Below are positions 37,641-51,210 of a DNA stretch of 64,000 nt, piece after piece. Position numbers and translations under genes: made by a program. Source of the stretch: Sindora glabra. Its lineage: Eukaryota > Streptophyta > Magnoliopsida > Fabales > Fabaceae. The notes beneath the pieces are model-generated. The model was not told the origin of the DNA. It was given only the letters and a program-made list of their open reading frames with translations, and did not search any database. The stretch covers positions 4,229,151 to 4,293,150 of the forward strand of contig CM035235.1 of NCBI GenBank assembly GCA_020226215.1, given 5' to 3'. How positions within the stretch are numbered: the stretch's first letter is position 1; each line of letters begins with the position of its first letter.

Positions 37641-37890
37641 TTAAATAGAAAAAGGAGGTGGTTGCATGTCGTTTATCGGGCCAAATTGTTGCAAGTTGGT
37701 TCTTGGAAGGTGCACGATCTTTGGAGGAAGTAACCACTGTTCAAAGAGGCATCCCTCGAGTTTTCCCTCGGGAACATCATTTGATGCCTACAGAAAAGGG
37801 GCTATGTCAGAAGTGCTGCATAACCTTTGGTGGTAAAATTGCTCAGGAGGTAGTTTTCTTAGGCCAGTTATTTACCTTTCCTAGTTTCTA
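37640..37890 (+). pseudogene. FtsH/AFG3-like metalloprotease relic, catalytic-domain exon
   Basis: FtsH/AFG3 proteins are membrane AAA+ zinc proteases of mitochondria and plastids. The frame reads VACRLSGQIVASWFLEGAR, then EEVTTVQRGIPRVFPREHHLM, then KCCITFGGKIAQEVVFLG. This has the order of the M41 peptidase region (zinc-site helix, PRG loop, and the GGR/A-AE segment). The zinc-binding HExxH is gone: its five positions read RLSGQ, so both His and the Glu are lost. The exon probably ends at the GAG|GTAGTT donor or just after. Without the zinc site it cannot be a protease; an inactive FTSHI-type source is possible, but the isolated position suggests a relic. Confidence 0.7.
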
Positions 37891-38203
37891 CAAACGACCG
37901 AGGACCCTTTAAGAAGTTCGTTTTTGGTTTAATTTTATATAGACAACACATTTTAGTAGAACCTAATGATACATAAATTGATACATTCTATCCAATTGAC
38001 CAGTTAAGAAGGTGAGTTTTATTATGTTGAAAACATAAAAAAAAATTATGTACTTCTATTTAATTCATTTTAACTTAATTAAAAGACATATCGTTTTGAA
38101 AAATCTAAGTTTCCAAAGCAAATGCCTAATACTATTCTCTATCCTTCTAACACCGAAAGAAGAACACTTCACTTCTCAAGAAGGTAGGATTAGAGTCAAC
38201 TTA

Positions 38204-38473
38204 GGCTTTATTTGATTTTTTGAAAAATACTTTTTTAATAAATATCGTTATAAAATATTAAAATTATAAAAAATATTCTATATATTCAGCATTAAATATA
38301 GAAAATTTGGTAGAAGACAACTTCATCTTTTTAAAAGAAAAAATTGTTTCTATCTATTATTATAATTTTATGTATTATTTTTTAATTACAAGTTATAAAT
38401 GCAAATATATTACTCTTTTATTTATATATAAACTTTTTTTCGAAAAAAATTTGTTAATAAAACAAACAAAACC
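38204..38473. mobile_element. 270-bp Tourist-like MITE between the FtsH relic exons
   Basis: TTA (38201-38203) precedes GGCTTTATTTGATTTTTTG, and AAAACAAACAAAACC precedes TTA (38474-38476), giving a 3 bp TTA target duplication and imperfect inverted repeats. The interior is AT-rich. This fits PIF/Harbinger-derived MITEs, and its presence within the relic gene adds to its decay. Confidence 0.6.
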
Positions 38474-38480
38474 TTAGTGA

Positions 38481-38680
38481 GAGGAGTGAAAATGTAAGAA
38501 TTTCTATTAATTTTTAAAAGATAACATATATTACTATTATAATTTTATATATCTTTTTTTTAATCACAATGATAAATACAAATATCTTATTCCTTGATTT
38601 ATATATAAACTTTTTTTAAAAAAATATTATTGATAAAACAAACAGAGGAGTGAAAATTTAAGAATTTCTATTAATTTTAA
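38481..38680. repeat. Imperfect tandem duplication of about 164 bp
   Basis: GAGGAGTGAAAATGTAAGAATTTCTATTAA at about 38481 repeats as GAGGAGTGAAAATTTAAG near 38645. The stretch between resembles the right half of the neighbouring MITE (38370-38473), so the duplication probably involved its end. Confidence 0.45.
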
Positions 38681-38854
38681 GATTTTCTTGGTAACACATC
38701 TTACTATTTATCAGAATTTCATACTCTTTCTTCCCCATTTCATTAAAAAGTGAGAATGAATATATATATATATATATTGTCAAAAGAATTCAATTGAAAC
38801 ATTAATAATACTCTTTCTCTATCCACTTCTACTAATCTTTTATCCTGGATTTAG

Positions 38855-39145
38855 GCCTTACTCGGGAGACGTCATTGGATTTCAGATCATATCCGAAATT
38901 ACCGCAATTGGGACGAAGACGATGCTTTTTTGGCGGAACGCGTCCCGGCTAGTTTTCAAGACCACACAATAAAGTTGATGGAGCAACATCAAGACAAGGC
39001 AGTCCAAATTGCAGAGTTGTTGGTTCTGAAGGAAGTCATACACAAAGAGGAATTGGTTGAAATATTAGGAGAGCCGTCATTCTGGTCGGATCAACCAATA
39101 AATAATGAAATTGGAACCTCATATTCTGCAGATGAGCCCGAGTAA
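38855..39145 (+). pseudogene. FtsH/AFG3-like relic, C-terminal exon
   Basis: After a TTTATCCTGGATTTAG acceptor, the frame reads ALLGRRHWISDHIRNYRN, then WDEDDAFLAERVPASF, then IKLMEQHQDKAVQIAELL, then EVIHKEELVEILGE, to TAA at 39143. The helix with VQIAELL-KEV-H-EELV-ILGE is the characteristic end of AFG3-type FtsH proteases. The segment that should join it to the exon at 37640 (about 60-80 residues of the peptidase domain) is missing from the 960 bp between. It could be a small expressed chimera, but a dead gene fragment is more likely. Confidence 0.65.
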
Positions 39146-39159
39146 AGCTTTTGAAATTG

Positions 39160-41400
39160 CATTTATGCACTTGTCGCAATGTCTTATAATTAGAAGCTAA
39201 ACAACATTGAGCATGACCTATTATGCTGGTTACTTGGATTGTTTTGGCTTTTATTTGTTGGTTGTTTAGTATTAGGTATGTTAGCCATATTCCCTGTTGG
39301 CTATTCTCTTTGTGACAAAAAAAAAGACACCATTTCATATAGAGTAAGCGTTGTATTTTGTTGAAATCTATTTTATGTAAAAAAAGAAAAGGTTTCTTTG
39401 AAATATTTTTTGAAGAGTAATTTTATCATTTTCATTTAAGCAATCACAACTCATGGAAATAAATAATTGGAAAAATCCTTACAAAGGGCAGCAAGTCGCT
39501 GATGATATTAGTTAAAGTTTTGGGACAATTTCAAAGGATGATTATATCCGGTGAAGGAAAATCACAGCTCATGGATTTAAATTTATATATTTAATTTTCA
39601 AATTTAGAATTATAGTTTAATAATATACTAAAATTTTCGTCTTATAATTTTTGAGAAATTTTTTTATATTTAAATTATTTTACTAAAAATTGTAATTTTT
39701 ATATAAAAGAATTTTTTGATGCTTTATGTTAATGAAATTGTAACTTTTTATGTAATTGTTATACACCAAATCCATTCAAAATGTAAATAATATGAAAAAA
39801 TAAAAGATTTTGCAGATAAAAATATAAATTTTTAGCCAAACATTCATAAAACATGCAAGTCTTCTAATATCTATAGTAACAGGTAGCAAATCATTATTCT
39901 TAATTAAAATTTGATCATAACAACATTAATTTATTAATCTTGATTAAGAAATAAAAATATAAGATAAAAGTTTATTTTTAACCAAATTTCATGGATTGAA
40001 AAATCCAACAATATATTATTAATGTTATTAAAAATTATACGCATGCCAACTATATCAAATTATTCAAAAGAATACAAAAATATTATTATGCTCATTTATT
40101 TTGATTTCTTTAATTTTCCTTCTTATATATATAAAGAAATTTGATTAAAATCAACTCTTCTATTTGTGAACTAACTTGTTCAAATTATATCATTACAAGG
40201 CTTATTCATATGCATTTATAGTATGATTTAAAAATCTAATTGCAATCCACCGCAGTATATTAGTTGAATAAAAAAAAAGAGTCTATTAGTCAATTTTTAT
40301 AAATATCAATGAAATAACACAGAATACATAACTACAACTTTAACAATTGACTCACTGTTAAAGAGTGAATGTAGATCATCACTTAATCTTCTCATATTTC
40401 AATAAATTTAATCTCAAAATTTAATTAAAAGATCATAAGATTTAGTTAATGGATTCAGATATAATATAGAACATATCTTTTCAGAATTTTGGAGTTCATT
40501 ATCTTCACTTGTATATATTCACGCCACCGTATATATTCACGCCACCGTGTGACTCCGCCTCTGATTATATCATATGATTTACTTCCGTACTTCCTTAACT
40601 GAAAGGGGAATAATGATATAATTCTGTGTAATTAAGTTTTTATAAAATTAGAATTTTTAATAAGATTTTTTAGCTTTTTTTTATAAAAATTAATTTGTAA
40701 TTTTTTTATTTTGTATTATAAGTATGACTATTTATAAAAAAAATTACAAGTTTTACGTAAAAATTATATAAAAAATTTACAATTTTCTTTTTTTTTATAA
40801 AATAGCACCACCTGGTTGTATATGGAACCAAAACCCTTGTTTTATGTATTCATAATTGGGAAAAAAATCAGACCAGTGCCATTTGTTATAATTTATTGCA
40901 ATGAGATATCACATGCTCACTTTCGTTCATTTAAGTTCACTCATAAATAGTAATTTATTACAAAGTTCAGAAGATAAAATAACACACTTACAACGTGTCT
41001 TAAAAAGAACAAAAGCACTAAAATAGAAACCATTATTGTCACATATTAAAAATGACCAAAAACTTATAAGTATTAAAATTGAAGAATTTTTAATTTTATA
41101 AAAATTAAATTAATATAAAATTTTAATTGTAAATAAAATTAATAAAAAATTAATTTTTTAGGAATTAAAATAAATTTTTAGTTAAGATAAAAATAAAAAT
41201 AAATAAGAATTTGGAGGCATATAACCTTACATAAAATTGTAGAATAATCTCTTTCTTTAGCCTCATTTTTAAAAAAAAATAATTATCCTAGGTGAATTAT
41301 TGTTATATTAAAAATTCAAATAGGAAAGTTGTCTTTTTGGGAAAAAGAAAATATAGACAGACACAAAAATGATAGCTAGTAAAAAAAGAACTCATTTGTC
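39160..41400. other. AT-rich intergenic region
   Basis: No gene is recognised. The only distinct local structure is an 18 bp perfect direct repeat at 40511-40546. The rest is low-complexity A/T-rich DNA. Confidence 0.6.
40511..40546. repeat. Two perfect copies of an 18-bp unit
   Basis: GTATATATTCACGCCACC occurs twice head-to-tail (40511-40528 and 40529-40546) and is followed by GTGTGACTCCGCC. It is locally GC-richer. No function is assigned. Confidence 0.8.
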
Positions 41401-43400
41401 AATTTATTTTGAATTTTTTTATTAATATTACTATCTGGATATCAAATAGCATATCAAATAGCAACATATTGTTATTTGGTTTACAAATAGTAACATATTG
41501 CTCTTTATTAATTTTGATGTTAATGAGAATATATTTATCTAATTATTTTGAGTTTTATGTTAATGTTACTATCTTGATATTAAACAGTAATATATTACTG
41601 TTTAGTCTGTAAATAGTAAATGTTGTTCTTTGACAGTTTTATAGTTAATGAGACTTGATTCATCTATTTATTTTAAGTTTTTAGTTGATGTTATTGTTTA
41701 AATACCAAACAGTAAGATGCTATTCTTTCATAGTTTGATTGTTAATGAGACTTTATTTATTTATTTATCTTAATTTTTTATTAATATTATTATTCAAATA
41801 CCAAAGACCAACATGTTATTGTTTAGTCTACAAACAATAACATATTGTTCTTTAGTAGTTTGGTTGTTAATAAGATTTTATTTATCCATTTATTTTAGAT
41901 TTTTTGTTAATATTACTATTCAGATATCAAACAATAATATATTATTATTTAGTTTGCAAATAGAAACATATTATTCTTTGACAGTTTTATTGTTAATGAC
42001 ACTTGATATGTCTACTTATTTTAAGTTTTTAGTCGATATTACTTTCTAAAGACTAAATAATAAAATACTTTTCTTTGATAGTTGATTGTTAATAAGACTT
42101 AATTTATCCATTTATTTTTTAAGTTTTTGTTTGATGTTATTGTTTAGATACCAAATAGTAACATATTATTCTTTGACAGTTTGGTTGTTAAGGAGACTTA
42201 ATTTATCCATTTACTTAGGATTTTTAGTTGATATTACTGTTTAGAAATGAAATAGTAACATGTTATTATTTGGAGACTAAACAGTAATATGCTATTATTT
42301 TATAATTTATTTGTTAATAAGACTTAATTTATCCATTTTATTTTTTATTTTTAGTCGATATTACTGTTTGGAGACTAAACAGTAACATGTTCTTCTTTAA
42401 CTATTTAATAGTATTATGTTATTATTTAGATACAAAACAGTAACATATTACTAGCTGGAAACTAAATGGTAATATGCTACCATTTAGCAATTTGATTATT
42501 AATGAGACTTGATTTATCCATTTATTTTGAGTTTTTAGTTAATGTTAGTGTCTAGAGATTAAATAATAATATACTATTCTTTAGCAATTTGATTATTAAT
42601 GATATTTGATTTATTATAGTAACATGTTACTATTTTGAGGTTAAACAGTAACATGTTACTATTTACAGACCAAATAGTAACATGTTATTTTTTAACAATT
42701 TGATTGTTAATGAGACTTAATTTATTTATTTATTTTAGATTTTTTATCAATGTTACTATTTAGATACCAAACACTAATATGTTACTATTTAGTTTATAAA
42801 TAGTAGTATGTTATTCTTTGATAGTTTTGTTTATTAAGAAAGTTATTATGGTACTATTGGACACTAAAAGAATTAGAGAGCAAAAGTTCAATGTAGAATT
42901 TAAATGAATTTGAATTAAAAAAAAATAGATTAAAGTTAGCAAAATGACAAGACATTAAAGAAAAATTCAAAAAAGTTATTGAAAAATACCTTTTTTTGCT
43001 AGCTAGAGTGGGCAAAACCCTTTAGTGTTTTGCAAGTGTGTATATCTTGAGAAGTTACATGAAATCAATATATAATTTGCCCCAATTAGATAATTGGGTG
43101 TAAAATTATAGTCATTTAAAGTTTTGAACTCAATCTATATATTTCTAGTTGGGTGGATCCCACCAAGATCAAATTTTCTTATTTTCTATCGAAAGATCAT
43201 ATGAAGACGAATAAAAATGAGTGGTTTTATGTGAAAATTGATTAGCTAATCATGTTGTTGTGCCCTTCCAAAGCTTCTAATTGACAATCACATTCTCATG
43301 GTTAAAAAATGATATTTTAGAAATATAATAGTAATAATTCATAAAAACGACACCTATTTAAAATAAAGATCAGCGCTAATACTTCTTTAAAAGAAAGCTT
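41400..43400 (-). repeat. Degenerate tandem-repeat element, inverted relative of the 57277-62045 element
   Basis: 41405-42840 is a decayed array with the recurring phrases ACCAAACAGTAACATGTTAC, TTTGACAGTTTTATTGTTAATGAGACTT and ATTTATCCATTTATTTTAAG, a reverse-strand version of the clean array at 58100-61200. Beyond it, 42950-43395 matches the reverse complement of about 57530-57990, including GAGTGGGCAAAAC, AAGTTACATGAAATC, TTTAAAGTTTTGAACTCAA and AGATCAGCGCTA. This is therefore an older, inverted copy of the same repeat-bearing element. Its terminal repeats are no longer recognisable. The 66- and 78-codon frames inside it are repeat products. Confidence 0.7.
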
Positions 43401-45495
43401 ATGAAGTAGTATCATAATGCAATTTACCATTCATAATTTCAAATAGTTTCTATTTCTAATCATTTAATCATAATCTATTGTCACCAAGCTAGCCGACTTA
43501 TACCTACTAGCCCAAAATTATTATCTTTCATTTTGTTAAGAGGAGCACAAAAGTATGACTTCATTATATCTTAAAAATTTTACTTCTTGTTATATAAATA
43601 TGGAGTTGAGATCCAAAATTTAATGTATATATATTAAAGTGAATTATCAATTCTAATATCATAAAAAAGAAATTAAATAATCAATAATTTTAATAATAAA
43701 AATTGTAAATCATTTGATGAGTATTTCTAAATTATATATTAAATGTAATATTTCATACTTTTTATTATGATAAGTGTTATTTTTATAATTCATGTATTAA
43801 TTTATCATTTCTTCTCAATGAATATTATGCTACAATAAATCACAATTGTGCAATCAATTTTTCTTTGATGTATATTGCATCTTAGTGACTTATAGTCATG
43901 TAATTAGTGTAAAGAATCAAATCACTTATTTATATATAATAATGTATATTAAATTAAGAAAAAATTTCTGTAATGGTTTTTCTCATTATTACATTTTCAT
44001 TATCTCTCTATTTTCTTGAATTTTCTAATTCTTTTTACATTTTCTTTCTCTTTAAAGTAATTCCCATGATTTCTTTTCTTTATTTATTACATTTTAATAA
44101 TCTCTTTGATCTCAATTACATTTGATTTACATAAATAATTTTGATTAAATTAAATATTAAAAATTTTAATTGATAAATTGAATTAAGCTCAAAATTGATA
44201 ATTACTAAAATAAAATAGTTGATTAAACCATGTAAATGGTTAATTCATAGTTTTTTTCTTTTAGATAAATTAGTGATTTGCACATTTTAATTAATAATTG
44301 AGCCATGTTTTCTTAGGACTTGGGTAAAACTTTCAAAATTCATTAATGTTAAAATTTTCATAAATTTTACAAGTAGGATATGTGATATGAAAATTAAATT
44401 TTAATAATTTCAATATAATTATTTGATACTTAATATAAATAAATTTTTATATTAAAAAATTCTAATTATTTACTCTCCCATTTATTTCTAATGTCATTAA
44501 GATAAATGCTTGAGAATTAAAGATGGTAATTATTAATCACAATTTTAGGAGAAAAATTTTAATTTATAAATTTATTCTTTACTAAAAATCAATAATCAAT
44601 ATGTAAAGTGATTGATTATTTATTAGGATATTAAGAGTCAGATTAGAGAAATAATTAATAATTTCACTTTCTAGTTTTCTAAAGATATAGATAAATAATA
44701 AAAATTCATTGAAAATAATAAATAAAATAGAATGAAGGAAGTTATACATAAATTAGAATTAATTTTGATTAAATTCTAATTCCATAAATAACAATATAAT
44801 TTCTAAATCTATAAAATTTATAATTTAAAACTAAAATAATTTTCAAGAAAAATCTATATTTAATGATATTCAACTATATGTATTTTATTGTCTCCAAAGA
44901 GTAATAAATAAAAAATGACTAAAAATATTAATTTATAATAATAAAAATTATAATTCAAACATCACTATTAATATAGTGTTAAAAAAAGTGCACTAAAATT
45001 TATAATTTCATATAGGTGTAACATGAATTCTTAATCCTCAAACAACTCCTCCTTTTCAAAAGCAATTAAAAAGATATAATTATAATAAGTAAATTAATAA
45101 TATTTTTAAATTAATTCACATATAACATATTTTAATTAATTAATAAAAATATTTTCAACCATATTAATTCATAACAAAGTGATTGATAATTCTAATATCA
45201 CAACTAATATTATATTTAAAGAAGTATTTCAAAACTTATGAATTATTCGATATAAATATAATTTTATGTCTTCGTACTTGATTGTACATTATAAATAATA
45301 TAAAATTATCAATTGATACGTTCATTGAAATATTATACTTTGGTTAAGCAAAATTGCAACTTGTGTATCATAGGGTTATAATCTAGTGTGTGTGTCACAC
45401 AAAACATGAAAAATGAAATTTTAAAATAATATCAAATATTACGGTACTCTTAAAAGTGCCACCATATAATTAGAACTCTACATTGGTTTGCTTAA
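43400..45495. other. AT-rich region, no gene
   Basis: Low-complexity DNA without long ORFs or recognisable domains. I see no inverted terminal repeats or target duplications that would delimit a mobile element. Confidence 0.6.
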
Positions 45496-46740
45496 TAATA
45501 ATAAATTGAGTTTCAAAATATTTTAGGTCTGATAAAAATTTCTAAATTCAATCCTGATAAATGCCTTTATTAAAAGATATTTATCACCTACATATTAATG
45601 ATAAAAATAATGCTTAAGGATAGTGTTAGTGAAATGCCTTAGACAAATTTCCACTACATTCGTTACTAGGTAGCCACCGATGCGTTACATGAATAAATAT
45701 TTATTTCAATAATATAATATTATAATTATCTATTAACCATTTATAAAGAGGATTAAATGAAAATTTGATTAAAATATAACTAATAGTTCTAAAAGAATCA
45801 TCTCTCTACTAATTTTACCCTATATTTAAATAAGTAACTGATTTTGAATTTAAATATTGAATTAATTAAATATCATTTTTCAATATAATTAATATTAATA
45901 TTATTATTTAATAACATAATTTATGATGAAAATAAATTTTTTTGAAATGGCAATATATTTTTTATGTATCACTTTACAAAATAAAATAAAATTTTGAAAA
46001 TAGCAATTTTATATTATGGATAAATATTTATTTTAATAATATAATATTATAATTATATATTAATTATTTATAAAGAGGATTAGATGAAAATTAATTAATA
46101 TATAACTAATAACTCTTTAAAAAAAGTCATCTCTCTAACTCTAGCATATTTGAAAGAAAATGTTTCTAATACAATAAAAATTGAAAAAAACTTAACAAAG
46201 GAAAAACGTCATCCCTTCACTTATTTTACTCAATATTTAGGTAAGTGATTGATTTTGAATTTATTTTATCAAAAAATAAATTTTAAATTCAAACATCACA
46301 TTAATTAAATACCATTTTCCAAGATAATTTTTATTATTAACATTAATATTTAATAATATAAATTATGATAAAAATACATTTTTTTGCAATGGCACTATAT
46401 TTTTTATTTATCACATTATAGCATAAAATAAATTTTTAAAATTAATAATATTATATTATAGACAACTCATTAAAATTTATAAATTGCAATATATATGTTG
46501 ACTAAATTTCAATATTTTTGTATCGAACATTTTATATTTTTAAATTCACATGAAAGAGAGAAATAACTTTTAAATAGAAAAACACTAATAAACAACTCAT
46601 ATTTAGTATCTTCTAAATGCTACATTATAAGAAATTTTGTTTCCCAGAATATAATCACATACATGAAATAGCAAACAAATAAAAAGTGTAGATTGGGTAA
46701 TGAATCTTTAAAATAAAAATTGATCTACCCCTTAGTTAAA
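45496..46740. repeat. Dispersed repeat, copy 1 of 2
   Basis: This stretch matches 55103-56396 nearly throughout (for example TTGAGTTTCAAAATATTTTA and TTGAAAAAAACTTAACAAAGG). Copy 2 keeps about 85 bp near 55261-55345 that are deleted here at about 45652. No coding capacity is seen, and the ends lack the TG...CA signature, so these are not the two LTRs of one element. Confidence 0.7.
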
Positions 46741-49621
46741 AATATGTTAAGGATCCGGAGGAACAATATAATTATTTAGGAATATATTAAAAAAAAGAAA
46801 AAGAAATGACCAATTACATTGTGAAATGGAAAAATAAATTTGCAATTACTATAGTGTAAATCTACAAAATGAGGATGAATAATTGAGGTATTTAATGATA
46901 GATATTATTCGACATTAAATTTAAACTTTCTTTGATGGGTGTAAATAAAATTATTTATTTGTTTATGAAAGTAAATGGTGATTTTATCAAATAAAGACGA
47001 ATTGAAAGTGCATTGTAGATAAAAATTTACAAATTTTAAATTGGATATGAAATGAGATGAAGATAAAGATAAATTTTTTTTTCTAATCACATCAAATGAA
47101 GACCAAAAAAATAGAAAATTTTCAAATAAAATCATACAAATATCAAGATAAAATGACTTTCAAATTTCAAAATAGAAAATATTGCATTTGTTAATTTTGA
47201 AAATTTCATAAAAATATATGATAATAAAAACTGACCTATTCATATATATTGTCAATTATAAATTTATAAATTTCATAATTAATTGTCTATATATTCATAT
47301 AATAATTCTCCTTCTTGTATAATTTCCTGTAAAATTGTGTAAAATTATGTTTGTTTATTAAATAGTGTAAAATAGTAAAAAAAATTACCTAATGAAATAA
47401 ACTATATAATCTATATAAAAAATATATGATTTTACAGTTTTACACATAAAAAATCTATTAAGCTAATAAGAACTAATTAAGTTATAAATTTTTTCCAAAA
47501 AGTAGAAATCCAATGATAAGGCATGCATAACAAAAAAAAGGTAATCAAATTGCAATAACAATAGTATAAGAAAGATTAAAAGAACTTAGAAAAGAATTTA
47601 TATGATATGAATTTTGAATCGAGCAATTACAAAAGGACAAAAGTAGTAAAAGAGAATATTTACTGATATTAAGATGAAGATGAAAACTTTTTCATCTCAA
47701 AGAAAACAATTGCCTTGAAGTGATGAAAGGTGTATGATTTAGGGAGCTTTTTATTAACTAAAGGTGGAAAGAGAGAAAAAAAAAACTTAAATATAATTAA
47801 AGGAGCTTTTTATGAGAATTAAATAATTTTTATGAGAATGAAATAACTAGGTAGTTATAAAGTTATATATTCTAATATAAAAATAAAAACTCTCGTATCA
47901 TGGCTTTAAAGTGACTAAAGTTGGAGAGGGAAAAGAAGCAAAATATAAATATAATTTGAAAATATTTTTATGAGAACAAAATGAATAGGTAGCCGTGAAT
48001 TCTATAATAGATTAAAAACTCAAATTCAGAAATTTATTGGAAATTGATTTAATATTATAAGGACAAATGAAAAAAAACTATTTGTGACTTTAAATTTATT
48101 ACTTATTGTTAGTGATTAATAAATGTAAAGTAATTATTTTTTATTTCATAATTATTTTTCAAGTAAAAAATGCAAATTAATTTTTTATTAAAAAAGATAA
48201 ATTAACATATGATAAATTATAAGAATGATAATTATTATAATAAAAATTAAAAAATATCATGATTAATATATAATATATAAATAAGTTTTCAACAATCTTG
48301 GACGAATTCACTCAATTATATTCTCTCGGCGTATTGTTCCACATCTGCGCTGCTTGTTCTGGTATTTGCTGTTTATCTCCATATATTCTTTGATTTCTAC
48401 TAAATCGTATTACGTAGAGGATGAACACAAACAACTAGAAATTATAATTGGTTAGCTATTTTATATTATTTGATCCCATACATGTTAATTTAGATCACTT
48501 GAAAGTTTTGTTTCATGATTATGTTGAAAACATGCATTTAACTTGTGAATGGAAGATTCATGTAAGAAATTTAAATTTTAATCTTGTATAAAATTTAAGA
48601 TGTCATAAAAATAAAATTAATACAAAAATGTGCCTCTTTGTGGATTTAATTTTTCTGAATATGATGGTATTTAAATGAATACCATATATATATATATATA
48701 TTTCTCTCCAAAAGCATGTAATTTTTAACGGAACAAGCCAACAAGCCAATAAGTACATTAGGTTAAGAGTGAATAGAAAACTAAGCCAATATAAGTAAAA
48801 CTCTATTAGGCCTTCCCATTATAGGATAATAAAGATATATGCCTACATTTTAGTCGTTAAACACATTACCTCATAATCAGATATTTATAAATCCATCTAA
48901 TAGATCATTTTAACAAATTGAGTTTCAAAAAATAAAAACTTCTTTGATAATTGTTCAGTCAATTTTATCAACAAATAAAATACTTATAATTAATAATAAC
49001 TCATATAAAAATTCTAACATTATTTCACTTAAGCAACAATAATTATAAAGATTTTTTTAAAAATATTTTATATAAAAATAACTTTTAGGCTGAACAAAAA
49101 ATTTAAAACACATGATTATGATTTTAAAAACATATTATTCGAGGGATAGTACATAAAACATGACTCAAAGTTAAGCAATCAATAATATCAAATCATAGCA
49201 GTAATTACATTATTATCAATACAAGATTTTTCATACTTACATATATTATTAACTATTTAAATATGAGTTATTAATGTGAAAGTATAGTAAGAAAAATAAC
49301 ATAAAAAACATGATCTAATAAGATATGCTTTTTTTTAAATCAATCCTCAACAATTTCTTTATATTAAACTCAACAATAAGGTAGAAAAATCTTCTATCAA
49401 CTATAAATTTAATTGTCTCAAAATTTCAAAATTGTATCAATTAAGAGACAAACATTAAACACAGGAGTTAGCTACTGACATTATATCCTAGTCTTCATAA
49501 ATCATTTTGCCAAAATGTCTCTAAATTTTAAAATGATATCAATTAAGAAATAAATATATAATTTAAGAACTAATGATTGATATACAATCTTAATCCTTAT
49601 AAATTTATTCTTAATATGCTT

Positions 49622-49697
<76 letters not shown>

Positions 49698-50709
49698 AAG
49701 AACTAGCAATCAACACCAAATCTTAGCTTGCCAGGATATCAGACAAAATAACATATTAAATTTAATACCTAACTTTTATCAAGGCAAGTTTCATTATTTT
49801 AGTACAATGCTTATAAAAGACCACATATACAAGTTTAAGAACTAATGATTAGCACCAAATTTTAGTTTTCATAATTATAATAATTGGTAAATTTCATAGT
49901 ATGGATATATATATGTATTAATGTAGAAATCATAAATTATATATGGAAATGCCCAATAATATACTAATATGATACAAAACAAATATGATAATCATACATA
50001 AAATGAAAATTAACAAATTATATAATAATATATTTGACACAAGTATCTTGTGTATCAAAAAAACATATTATAATTATTAATTGAGATGAAAGATTCTATA
50101 ATATATGACATAAAAATCCCACTAACAAGCATATTACAAGAGAATAAAATTAAATACCCACATCTTAACAAGCTTCTAAAATATCTTATAAACATAAAGA
50201 CCTTTGTTTGGGAAAAAAACTATTTCAATTCCACATATATATATATTAATGGTATGTAAAATTATGATATCTCAAATCACTAACTTGATATGATATAAAA
50301 AATACAAATCAATAATTAAGAGAAATCAAGTATATAATTAACTTTGGTGTCTTAAGCAAGCAACTTGCATGACTATCAAACCTTGGTACTAATGACACTA
50401 AGTTAATTTAATAAGAGAGCTTTCAGAATATATATTTATAGAAGTCACTTGTACAAAGTATAAATAGAAGTTTTAAGTTTGACTTAAAATAATTTAAAAA
50501 ATTCTAATAGTAGCAACATACACTATTGATAAAAAAGCATCTCATAAAAAATTGAAAAAAAATGGATTCACAAGACATATATTAAGAATGTTATAAGTTG
50601 CTTTACTATGCCAAAGAAATGCACAAGTTTATGTGTCAAATTCATTACTAGAAGCAAAAGATATGCTTGACAAAAATTATTTCAAAATTTAAATATTTTA
50701 TACATAAAA
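46741..50709. other. AT-rich region with microsatellites, upstream of the gypsy fragment
   Basis: No gene is recognised. Only the piece at 48297-48385 is less AT-rich (CTCTCGGCGTATTGTTCCAC). The missing 5' LTR, gag, protease and RT/RNase H of the retroelement downstream are not present here. Confidence 0.6.
49626..49696. repeat. (AT)n microsatellite
   Basis: About 35 uninterrupted AT dinucleotides. The Tyr/Ile minus-strand frame across it is an artefact of the repeat. Confidence 0.95.
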
Positions 50710-50718
50710 AGGAATTTA

Positions 50719-51045
50719 ATGAAATTTTCACATCTTGATCATGCTAAGCTCTACAAGGAGAAGACAAAAATGTGGCATGATAGGAGAATTATAAAGAAAG
50801 AGTTCACACCGGGGCAGAAAGTACTTCTCTACAACTCAAGGTTAAAACTCTTTCCAGGAAAATCAAGATCAAGGTGGTCAGGGCCTTTTACTGTGGTTCA
50901 AGTTTGGCCATATGGAACTGTGGAGATTCAAGATGATGACAAGAAATTCAAAGTGAACGAGCAAAGATTGAAAGAATACAATGACAGTGCATTCAACACC
51001 ATCAAGACTGTCATCACGCTCGAGGAGCCAGCTGGTAAGTATTAA
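50719..51045 (+). CDS. Ty3/gypsy integrase, C-terminal fragment
   Basis: Integrase inserts the retroelement cDNA into the host genome. Only its C-terminus remains: LYKEKTKMWHDRRI, then FTPGQKVLLYNSRLKLFPGK, then RSRWSGPFTVVQVWPYGTVE. This is the C-terminal module of plant gypsy integrases, including the GPF-type DNA-binding motif. The catalytic DDE core and zinc-binding HHCC domain are absent because the element is truncated upstream. The open frame may begin a few codons before the ATG at 50719, which is internal to the original protein and not a true start. It ends at TAA 51043-51045, followed by A-rich non-coding DNA. It is non-functional as an enzyme. Confidence 0.9.
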   Translation: MKFSHLDHAKLYKEKTKMWHDRRIIKKEFTPGQKVLLYNSRLKLFPGKSRSRWSGPFTVVQVWPYGTVEIQDDDKKFKVNEQRLKEYNDSAFNTIKTVITLEEPAGKY

Positions 51046-51124
51046 AAAAAAAGAAAAAAAAAAGAGAAAATAAAGTAATAGGTTAGGACTTTGTCTAGCT
51101 AAAGACGTTAAAGAAGGGTGGCTA

Positions 51125-51142
51125 CTTGGGAGGCAACCCAAG
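51125..51142 (+). other. Conserved post-pol hairpin CTTGGG-AGGCAA-CCCAAG
   Basis: A perfect 6 bp stem with a 6 nt loop, preceded by GCTAAAGACGTTAAAGAAGG. Similar GGGAGGCAACCCA blocks after pol are familiar in plant gypsy elements. The role (RNA structure, packaging or splicing) is unknown. Confidence 0.6.
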
Positions 51143-51210
51143 ACTTCTTTCTTTACTCATTTCTTTTCTTCTGACTTATTTAAGCACACATCGCACAATA
51201 TTTTTCACTT

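Noticed and set aside
49502..49699. 65-codon minus-strand ORF of Tyr/Ile repeats
   Set aside because: It is the translation of an (AT)n microsatellite.
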